Positions 45,501-57,500 of a stretch of DNA of 64,000 bases are shown here, one piece after another. Origin of the DNA: Cydia pomonella (taxonomy: Eukaryota > Arthropoda > Insecta > Lepidoptera > Tortricidae). A program made the translations under genes and the position numbers. Position 1 is the stretch's first letter. Each line of letters starts with the position of its first letter. A model generated the notes under the pieces. That model had not been told where the DNA came from and ran no database searches. It saw nothing but the letters and a program-made list of their open reading frames with translations. The stretch is taken from assembly GCF_033807575.1 (NCBI RefSeq), contig NC_084730.1, positions 5,191,986-5,255,985 of the forward strand, written 5' to 3'.

Positions 45501-48500
45501 TCACAATTTTCATGCAAAATTTATAAAAACTAAAAGTGGGGGGAGGGGGGAAACAGCAACTTCTTGGCACGTTTCTACTTCTATTTATTCTTATAAACGT
45601 AAAAGCTGTATATGCCAAGTTTCGTGCTTTCTGACGAATGGGACCAGCACAGAATAAGTAATCCATAGTTGAGGCTAAGAAGCCTTAGATAGCTTATATG
45701 TTCAATAAATAACTGTAAATACTCTTAATCACAGTAACTCGGTGGTCTTTGATTGTCTCCCGATTTGTATCAAAATGAGGCATTCACTACGCGTTACCAT
45801 AATTTTACATTAATCAATATTAATATACTTATATATAAAATATGAACTATGGTCAACAAATTCCTATTATGATTCAGAAGTACAATTTATATACACGAAT
45901 TCAATATTTATCATACTTTTTTCTGGCAATATATTAATGGGCATGAAAAAGTAGAATGACCCATTTAGTGGAAAAAAGAAAAATAACATTTTTATTAGGT
46001 ATACCTTTGGACTGATACCAAGACAACACTTCCCAAGGCAGAACAAACGCGTAGCAAGTAAACTTAATAAACGGCTTGCCCTCGTCTTTGAAACTTATTG
46101 GTGTCACTTGTGGTGTGTCTAAAAAAATAGTTAAAACATGAAAACTTGACCAATTAAAGAGGTACTCGGAACTGGATAGAGTGAACTGTACCCCTAGTGT
46201 AACTTTGATCGACATCATAACGTGACGAACGCGTTTGCGTTAAGTCTAATTTTGTATAGGATTTTGAGGTTCCAAAACGTCCCGCTTGGCGCGCTCTTTC
46301 GAAATCCAATACAAAATGAGACTAAACGCAAACGCGTACGTCACGTTTGGAAATCGAATTTATTTACACTAGGGGTACTGTAATTTATAGGTGTGTTGTT
46401 CAATGGCGAGATAGTGGATTGTAATTCAAAAGAGTGGGGCGATAGAGAATGAAATTCAGCGGTCGGTTGAGCAAGAAAGTTGGGTAAATTGCGAATATAA
46501 CTATGATTTAAGCTAAAGTGAAAAATAGTGTGAGGCAAAGTTAATTTCAGTCCGGGTACTGGTAGACTAGATCGTCGGTCACTGTCATATACCATTCATT
46601 TTTTACATTTCAATACAGATATGACATACGCACAGTTCGCCCTTCAAGTTATACCGGGTGTGGCATGTAGAACGAGCATAAAATTAAATCGTAGGCTGTA
46701 CTCCTCAAACTGACTAACATTCGTTCAGCTACTTTTAAAAATAACTTGTATTTTAATTTTTAGCATACCTTAAAGTTTATTCTAAGACGAAATGTATTGC
46801 GCATTTTCTTAAGTTTAAAGACTTTAAAGCGTGACAAGTAACGTCAATGACACAGATGACAGCGTACATTGAAGGTAATATTAAATTTGTATGAAAAATA
46901 GGAAGTCTAAAATCTTCATAATTTTTGAAAGTCGCTGAACAAACGTTGGTCAGTTTGAAAAGTACAGTCTACAGTTTATTTTTTTGCTCATGTAACAGGC
47001 CACACCCATTATTCTAAAAAAGAGCACTTATGTTAATGGAATAAAAATATAAGTACAATCACTTGCCTGAAAGTATTAACTCATTGGATGGAGTTCAATT
47101 TAAACGTAGGTTAAAAGATTGGCTGCTGTATAAATGTTATTACGATTTAAATGAGTATTTTTTGTAAATTGGACCAGCTCTTTATAATTATTTCTTAGAC
47201 ATTCAATTTAGTAATATAAGATATATTGTACGCTCGAAATGGGCAAAATTGTTGATACCTTTATATTTTTATAACATGTTAATACTTTTTACACAATTTT
47301 GTCAATAAAATACTATCTTATCTTACTGCTGGTAGTGATTCTGGCTGTCCTTGTCGCAAGCTAGAAGTAAGCTTAGAACCTTAACCTTCTTCGTCCAGTC
47401 GTCCAACTTAGACTTTCTGATTTTCTCCGGATGTGCACGGTTTCCTTCGGCTACAGAACACTGATTCTAGATCTATTATGTGGCAAAGGGTCCCAAGTGC
47501 ACATGCTGAGAATGTGCAGTGCCAGAAGGTTCCGCGCTGATTTTCAGACTGGTCCCGTATTCTTGCATATGAACCATTTTTTACATTTCAAATATTGTTA
47601 ACGATGTGGTGATATTTGGTGAAACGGAAAAATACTTTTGCTGGGGCCCTACGTCGGGCCTGATAGCAAATTAAGCCTCGCTCCATCTCAGTCCAACAAA
47701 GCTCGCCTTCGAAGGACGCCATGAGTGTATAGAACGCACATACATCCGCCTATATTTCAAGGAACTTATTACCTTTTGGGTTTCCTTGTGTTCCAAGTAT
47801 CAACGTGATTGTGGTTGATCTCGCCAGCTCTCCAAAACTAAATACCTTATAACTATTTAAGTTCAGTCTATAATTCTGTACACAATATAGTAGATTCAGG
47901 TGATACGAATGATCCACGATTCGCTTTAGATTGGTTAGTTTTGTAGATTCATTCCAAACTTGATCCATGGGTACGACTGGCTCGAGATTAGGACCTTGAA
48001 ATAAATAAATTTATTTATTAAAACCGAGTTCCTTCAAACTCAGTATAAAGGGGGTGAGTCATATAGTATAATATATTATGTTCCTCTTTCTGCTGCCCTG
48101 ACCACCGGCAGCTTGGGCCCTGCCCCGCTGCTGGCGGCACCCTAGATTAAGTTTTTTATTATGTGTTTATATGTATTTTGTATTGTTTTGTAAGTGTTTT
48201 TACATTTTACTTTTATATTCATATTATAAAAAACCTAATCTAAGAATGAATAAAGAGATAAATTATATATCCATAGGCTAGGCATAGGCATAGGAAGTAA
48301 GCAATCTGGCGGGGTGATTATGTATCCTTTTAAGGCTCAGTTTTATTGGTCGATATATGTTAACGGCACCAATCATGGGACATTTAAGAGAAAATTTGGA
48401 GTAATTTTGATATTTCACCGACATCTGTAAGTTGAATGCCCAATTTGTTCTTTATGTTTTCTATGTATTTAATGAAAACTACTTCAATTGGCTTAAGTAG

Positions 48501-51500
48501 TATTAACCTATTAAAAGTATGTTTTTTTTTTGCTTCAGTCATAGGATGTTTGGCGCAATTAATTTTCAAACTAAAAAATATCAATGAAAAATTAAACTTA
48601 AGCAGCTCTTTGGCTCTTGTTTATGGTAAAATGTTGCCAGTGATTAAAAACTGATAGTAAATACTTGTTTTACATTATTTGTCTATACCATCCCATTACT
48701 AGTGCCTGTTCCATTATAGGGGTGTTTACTGTTTACTATATTTGTATAATGGACCATTCGGGGATCCGTTCTAATTGGTCGATTGGACCCGCATGCGGTG
48801 TACGGGAGATTTAAATAACGCATGTCATATTAGGGCCAGCTTTTGTGGAACCGTTTCCATTGGTCAATGGGGCCCTCATGCGGGGAGCAGGAGAGTTCCA
48901 AACCGCATGCCATTATGAGATTCACTTCGTTATACCGCCTCCGCACGGTATACAAATTATCGACTTATTGTTTTAGCGATCCTTCAAATTAAAACCATAT
49001 CTATTATGTACATTTTATACCAGTTAAGAAAAGCTTCAGCCAAGCGGTGATAAGGGGAATAGGGATACACATCGAATAAAAGAGAGGTAGCCGACATTCC
49101 GTAAGATAAAATTACGAGAGCGCTCTGCAGGTTGCACTGTCCACATTGAATTGAATGACGATATTGCTAAAATTCTAAATTATTTTTGTTACTTATAGTC
49201 TTACCTTGTATGTACCATGAATAGCTACGGCCGTCTATAGGTTCACTTCCGGAGCATTTGAACTCCAAAGTTTGGTAACTATTAAATATTATAACATCGT
49301 CCTTCGGCTCTACTGTGACGTATGGCTTCTCTGTATTTAGAAAATATAATAATTATAAACACAATGGTTTTCATGGTCAACAGGTAGGGAGTTATTATTA
49401 ATTCAACCCACTCATTCTAAGAATGTGACTTGCCTACCTCAAAAATTACTTTATCAGAATGTGAACTGCTGTGCCAATATTTTAAAACGAAGGCATGAAG
49501 GAACCTATGGATCTTCCGAAATGTTTTCCGTAAAACTGTATCAAATGAAACATCGCTCAACATTTTTTCGAAAGTATTACAAGGTTATCCAAAAAAATGC
49601 TTATCAAAACCTTTTAACAATTTGTTTATCTTTTTACCGCTTAGCAAAAGGAATAAGACTATTCGAACGGGTTCCTTCGCGTATTTAATGAACTTCCACC
49701 TTATACCTACATTTCAACGTTTCGAAACCTTTTACAACTATTGTGGCTACAGTTTTAATTTTTAAGTTAGTAACTATCGCGATTCGCTTACCCAAAGGTT
49801 TAATTTGTCTGTGAAACATTACTGAGATAAGCTGGCTCATCGGTCCCTTAGAAAAGCTCCCGTCTTGCTTTGCGCAGTATATGATAGTATCATTGTCAGA
49901 CTGCTCCAGAGTTTTGTATAAATTCAGGTTTATCCAATGCCCTTGCATATATGGACTCAGTTGAATTGTTCTCAACAATATATCAGGTTGTGATTCTGAA
50001 AATAACGTGTCATATTGACAAATTTAAAGATGCTATGTTTTCTTGGATATTCTAAAATAATTACATACAGTTTCTTCATCTTCAGTGTACCCCAACTTAG
50101 TACTTAAGTTCCGGTCAAAAATCTAGGCAGGTATCGTTTCCTTGGCTGCGTTCAAAATGAGACTAAAGAATGTTATTGGATTAATGATTGATTACTAAAT
50201 TAACTACCTTGAGTAATAGAACATTAGGTACTATAGAGGCCGGGAAAAGAAGGGTTGCAGACCAAGTATAATAGACGGCCGAGCGTATCAAACTTGCAAT
50301 GAAATAATAATAAAAATAGGATGATGAAGATGATGATTTACTTCATGACCTAATGTGATAGGTTATTCAGTGAGCGGGGTATTAAAGGGGAACAAATATA
50401 TGATTATTTTGGCGCTACGATGCACGCCATTACGCTTTTATTGTGTTTTTTATTGTTACTTTAGCGTTATTAAAATTGGGACGAAAATTAGAAAATTAGA
50501 CAACGAGGGCGACGCACGGTTTAAGAGATACAGGCCTATATATTTTTTTAAGTCATGCAGAAATCTTTATAGGGCTGTATCTCTACAACCGTGCGTCGTA
50601 GCGCAAAAATAGTCAAATTTTCGTCCCACTTTTAATAACCCTAATATAACAATAAAAAACACAAAAAGAAAACCCTGAAATAAAATAAAAAAACACAAAT
50701 AAGAAAAAAAGCATAATGGCAATATTTGGCTTATAGGTTTTTTATGCTTGAATGCCAAGACTTATCACAATTTGACGTTTAAAACCAAAAGAAGATTGCC
50801 TAACAGGCCTAGGTTGTGTAAGGCTGTATGAAATTCCGTTACATATCATCTTCACTCATCGCACCGGATATGTAGTATTTCCGGACCAAATTTGAAGTAA
50901 GTTATGTCAACATTTCATTACAAGTTTGTGAAAAAAAAAGGTTGTTTAACTATCTTGAGTAAGCAGCAGTTTTTCTTGGATAGGTAGGTTAGGGTAATAG
51001 ATAGCCACGATAGCTAGTTTTGCGGATGTTACCGACAATATCTTTAGTTTTTCATTTTCGATACCTTTTGACTGGTACCAAGCCAACCAACCAGAAGGCT
51101 GTACATACGCGAAGCATTCAAACTCGATAAACGGCTTTCCTTCGTCTATGTAACTCGTAGGAGTCACTAGAGGTTTATCTGTAGACAATATAATACCACA
51201 TACAGACATTACATATTACATTTTGCACTTGTGCACAGTAATAATTTAAAGGTGACAGCTAAAGATAACATAAAGCTGAGGAACATCATCAATGTTCAAC
51301 CTTTATTATTGAATAAAGTTTATAAGCTCAAAACCATTCGATTTATGATATTAATCTGACTAATTCACGTGCAAGGCCATTCAAGTCGCACGCGCACCTC
51401 TTTCTAAAGAAGAAAATTTTGATATTTACCGTCATGATTTCCGGATGCATATCTATGGATGAGTGTGATTGCGTCTGACCTCACCAACTCACCATATTGA

Positions 51501-54500
51501 TATATTTTGTGATTATTATGAGGCAATGCAAGTTTCAAGCTATATTCCTGAGCGCAGTATAACTGGCTCAAATGGAATGACCATTTCATACTCAAAGAAA
51601 TTGTTGTTGATTCATTGAAATTTTGAGTTAGAAATTGTGGTTTGTTCCAACTCTTCAAATTTGGACCTAAAATAAAAATAAAATCAGAATTTGAGAAGAT
51701 CCGGATATTTCAATAAAGTCTATTTCATTTTGACGTGACAACGTCTTATAATTCGATGGAGCCGGCTGCACGCACGAATAAACATGACGCATGCGGCGTT
51801 ACCTCGTTCTGAGGCGTTCCATTTAAGGCTTGAAGTGCAAGCGAGAGCGCGCAACGAGCGACAAAGAGGCACAATCGGCCTCCGCGTTCGGCAGCAATTG
51901 TATTTATGCGTACAAATAAATGTAACTTGATCAATTCAATTGTGATTTCCATTTACCTCCTTCTCTATATCCATACAAAATATCTATCAAACAAATAAAA
52001 TTAAAATTTTCTTTTGAAAAATGAAACCATTCCATCAGTATTTTCTTATGACGTTGTCACGTTCAACTATCGTCAGTAAACCGACTTTACAGACAACCGT
52101 TTTTTTTTATCTCTGTTTAGTTTCGATTCTTTCACCTTGTATATGCCACGTGTAGCTGCGACCAGCCACAGGCTTGCTTCCGCTGCAAACTAAGTCGAAA
52201 TCTTCTTTTTCATCAAGTAACTTAATGTTGTTGACCGAATTCACGGTAACATAGGGCGTCTCTGTAGAAAAATAAGTAATAATTATGAAGAAGTTATCAC
52301 ACAAAGCTGCGATTACGTACCTATTTCTTGTTGGATCCCGAGAGATTTTCTCAGTACTTAATTTCAATAGTATCCTGATTCTAAAAATACTCTGAATTCG
52401 AAAAATTAAACGTCGTAACGTCCATGTGAAATTAGCAGTATCTAGAACTAGATGTGTAGGAAAATACAAATGAATAATTGTTTGCTACGGAGAAAATGGT
52501 GCTTAATAGATACTACTTCCAACTAATGGTGCTGCAGGAATGAGAATTCAATCATACGAGCAAAATTTAACGTCACTTTACACAGGTGCATACCCAAAGG
52601 TCTAATATATCTTTCCAACAAAATATGGATTCGGTGGCTCTCCCCTCCTGTCTTCAAATTCAAAACACCACCCTGGAGTTCCGGAGTTTCCTTGGCGCAG
52701 TAAAATTGAGTTCCATTATCGGAAGTTTCAAGAGTTTTCTGTAATTGGATGTCTATCTTTCCATAGCCAGTACTTTGTTGAACCATTAATAGCCTTTTGG
52801 GTGATTTTGATTCTAAAAACAAAGAGCGTTCTAAATCTTTTGAAGTTTAGAAAAAAGAGGCTGGGAAACCCAGAACAGATGGCCTACCGTCAAAATCGAA
52901 ATATCGTTCTCTGCCTCTCTATCACTCTTGCTTATTTTAGCGATAGTGAAGCAGATAACGATATCTTGATTTTAGCGGTTACCCTCAGAAATTTAATAAC
53001 CCCTCACTTAGTGTAAGGCCTGAGTGGAAGCTCGAAGCGGAGCGTTCGGCGGGGCGTGCAGCGTGGCGTCGGGCTCACGAGTGATTTGAGCAGCGTGCAC
53101 TAAGGACCTACGCTAGCTGACGCGGACGCCCGCCGCGTGCGTATTTGTAGGTGAAATCCACCGAACGCGTCCGCTTCAGTTAGCGTCGCTCATACTATTT
53201 TTATCCGCTCGTCCGCTCCGTGCACCCGCGCCAGCTAGCGGAGGCCCTAAGGCAACTCTTACTTATACGTTTGCATTTGTTAAACATGCACGCCGCACAC
53301 CCCGCCCCGCTGCACGCCCAACTCAGGCTTTACACTTAGAGGGGTTATTACCTATTAACTGACCTTGTGTCTGGAACCATGTTAATAGTTCCATTTTGTA
53401 TAAATATGCACTGCAGGTATAGTTTACAGTTAATGATATGCCGTCGTCTGTGAATGTTTCTGGCGCTGTCCATGGACCCCATACTTGGTCTGAAAATTAA
53501 TTTTACATTATATAAAATAAATAAATAAACATTCGTGGAGGTATAGTGTCCAATAACTACGATTTGTCATTTGATTAAGTAATATTGGGTAAGAGAAACA
53601 TTGGATTAAGAGAAACAATTGGAGGGAATCCTGATAGTTACTGTTTTGTTGCTCGGAGCCAATTAACCTATGTTTTGTTTATTGTATTGTAATTGTATGC
53701 CATTATTAAATGTGTTCTATTGTATTTCTCACTTACTCGAATGTTTGGGTATTAAGATTTGAATTCGCTTGCTCTCGTGTCCAGTCTCATCGACACAGTA
53801 TATTTCTGTGCCATTATCGGATGATTCTAGGAGCTTTTTAAATATGACCTTTATATATCCATAATGGTTTTTCTGTTGAGTCCGTGCTACTTGTTTTGGC
53901 AAGGAGTCTGCAAACAATGTAAATTTAAAAATGTCAAGCAGAAATTTGTTGCATGAGATTAAATAATCTGATAACTATAAACCATAAAAAAACTTAAAAT
54001 AGTAATGTAAACAATAAATAAAGGCCTTATAAATAAAAAAAACGTCCTAAAATCGCTGTCGAAGGGCAGTATACGCAGAAGACTAGCTGCGCCTTGTCAC
54101 TTGTGGTGTCTGTAAAGCATATCGCTACACCCTTGACGCACGCTTGGTCCCCACCCCCACGGCCCCAGAATCGACCCCAAAAATGTAACCACTGCCGCGA
54201 GTGGTCTTTTTGCGGCGTTTGAGGTCTTCCACCGCGGACGCTGCATCTCCAACTTCAATGCTGGTACCCGGAAGGTGGGACGGCATGACGCATGTGGCAA
54301 TGGCATGCCAGATTAGAGTCAGTCCCAAGTTCCAAGTCACCCGAGTCATGCCGTCGAGCCTCTTGCCGCCTCGTCTCTTGCCAGACTAACGGGCTCGAGT
54401 AGGTATAGCCGGAACTTTGACACAGGGGCCTTTCGAATGACGGGGTATGCGTCTGGCACTTCTGTCGCAGGTCAAATGATGTCTATGGCAGCGATGAACG

Positions 54501-57500
54501 ACGTTTGTTTCATTTCATTTCATTTTTTTATTGTTTCATTTCATTTCATTTCATTTCATTTTTTATTGTTTCATTTCATTTCATTTTTTTATTGTTTCAT
54601 TTCATTTCATTTCATTTAATCCATTGTTTTATCATGTTCATCAGTACATAAAGATCTTATTTTTAGACTTAGTAGGTATATGATACCCTGTTAGGGCATA
54701 CAATATGGGACATGTTACTTAATCCTAAATAAAAATTACAATAATTAAATTATCATGGTTTACTTGGTTTAAACTAAATTTAAACATGAGAGCAATTAAT
54801 AAGTTAGTTTATAATTATAACAAGTCGTGCATGTCAACATAATTACGTATATGCCAATGTTCCAGTCCTTATGTGCGAGTTGCCAGTTATCTTTATCTAT
54901 TATGAATTTATGATACCTATGGATGGTGCGGGTAGGGCTTGCAACCACAGACCCCACTCCCATTCCGCTTAACAAAATGATTCGAGGGGCAGCTTAATTT
55001 AATTTTTATTTTTATTTTTCAATAGACAAAAATGGTCCATAATAGTTAGTAACATTTAAGATTTAAAACTAAGTGTTAGTAGAACAAAAACAAAAACCAA
55101 ACAGTACAGAAAAAAACCTGCCTGACCTCACCACCTGGTAGCGGTCACCTGGTCGGTATTTAAATCATAGGTAAAATTCTTAAAAACGCCCGCTATATTG
55201 ATTTGTCATTTCTGGTCCAATTTTGTTGACAATCGATATCTAAGTTTAGTCAAAGTGCAATTAGGTAAACTTAAAAGGTTTCTATCCTACGTTCCAATGA
55301 GTACCATACCTCTCATCTGATACCAGGATAGCCACTTGTTTTCTGTTAAATTTGCCCAGCAGGTAAACTCAATGGTATGTTCCCCGCTGTAAGCAAATGT
55401 TTCCGGCGTCACCTGAGGCCCTTGTGTTTTGGCTGGAAATATAAGTAGAATACGTAAGTAATGTGCTATTTGATTTAACCTAAATATTCACCCAATTAAT
55501 AATTATAAAAGCTCGTCCAGATTAGAAATCTTTTCTTATTATCTCATTCTTCTTCGTTTAAAATATGGCCTCCATCAAATCCATGACGAATTGATGATTT
55601 TGCCAATGTCAAGTGTGTTCGTAGAGCAAGTCGTTGTCCGGTACTTTAAAATGTGCTCGTAGAGCATTGACGTTGTTCGGTAGTTGCATTTAATTAAGAG
55701 ATAGCAGACTTTACTAAAATCCACGATGTTGAATAAAGCATGGTTAAACGCGTTTCAAGATGAGCTTTTCATTAGCTGCACACTTCCACGATAGTTCACA
55801 GCATAATAAGCTATCAATATTACACTTTAAACAACATTAATGAGAAAAAACAAAAAAAAAATCTCGAGACGACGTCTTCGCCATCTTTAGTCTCAACGAC
55901 AACCCATCTTTTGTTACTGTTGAGGTACTACATCGGATATACAGTAGAATTCATTTATAACGACGTCGCTTATAACGACTAACCGTTTTTAGCGTCGATA
56001 TTATTTACTCAAGTTCGGTTTAATACATAATTACATACATATGTAAATATCCGTTTTATACGTCATCCGGTTAGTACGACATAATATCGCCGGTCCCTTG
56101 AAGGTCGTTATATCCGGATTCTACTGTATTCAATAACTTTCAACGTCTATCTGGCTATTCTGGCTGTTGCTCCTTGCCAGTAAAATAAATTAGTACTAGT
56201 AAAATCCGCACCACGACGAAGGCCGAAATAAATATAATCTCATCACGCTTTAAATAATAAACTATTAAGAAAGGTACTTACTTGATACCAAAGTATCGCT
56301 GTTGGAAATAATATGAATTGGGGAACTTTCCGATATTATGGTATAAGATACCTTGTTACCCAATCCGAAATAACTCCATTCTTCTTCTTGTTTGACGCAG
56401 TATATAGAAGTGCCTCTGTTGGAGTTGTCGACGGGCAACAGTAGGTCAATAGTTTTACGTCCACTATAATACATTTGCTTAAAAGTTGTTAAACAGATTG
56501 GTTTCAATGGTAGTGGTGGTTTCTGGTACCATGATAGCCATTGTCCTTTCTTTAAATATGTGCTGCAGTCAAATTCTACAAATGGCTTGCCGGAGTCTTT
56601 AAATTCTTCAGGAAACACTTGCAGGTCGTCTTTCACAGCTGCAAATGATAAATAATTAAAAAAATTAATATTCGCTTGCACCTATTTGGAAAAGGAGTTT
56701 TTCACGTCAGCCGCTCAAACAAGGGTAAATTGCTGCTTTTTAAAACAGTGAGCAAAATGCGATTTTGCTCACTGAGTGAGACAAAATAACATTCAAGTGA
56801 CCTTTATATTCGAATGTCATTTCGACGTGCGGGGCGTACTAGTTCGAAATATTTGGATTCTATTGTCTTTGGCCCTATCACGTCACTAGCAAAAATAAAG
56901 AGACAAAATGTTCACACGTAATTCAACGATATATTGAAGGTTTATAATAGACCCCCCGAAACAACTCAGACCGCATCGTTCTAAAACACCCTACGAGTCT
57001 TCATTCGTAATAATGAATTAATGAACTAAAAGTTTAAAATTCAAAAAAATACCATATTTTACGTATGTTATATTATTCAATCTGAACAATGAACTTATAT
57101 AAAATTACGTAATTGTTACGCAAAGCCAATAATTATACTTTTAACGATCTCTACTATAGTTGACAAAAAGTAGTATCCGCAATTCGGACCTTATCTTACA
57201 AAGTTTTTTTTTTTCAAAAAAAATTGCCGATTGAATAGTCAATTGATGTTCATTATTTCATTATTTTCGTATTAGTTTGTTGAAATTTGTTTGGATTTGT
57301 TTTTTGCGGTAATTAAACTTAATTGTTACAATACCTTCAAAAAATGAGTGAAATGAAATAGTGATGAAGACGCATTATATTTTAGACCGGATCCGGCAAA
57401 ATTAAAAAAACGTTAAATACAGCACGCACTGTGCGTTTTTTTTTTTTTTTTTTTTATTGGTATTCAGGACAACAACAGCCGTAGATATACTATTTACATA

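Noticed and set aside
48384..48654. Opposing 66-72 codon frames in receptor B intron 11
   Set aside because: AT-rich low-complexity translations with no recognisable motif.
49425..49688. 87-codon plus-strand frame between receptor B exons 10 and 11
   Set aside because: Antisense to the gene, no domain, inside an intron.
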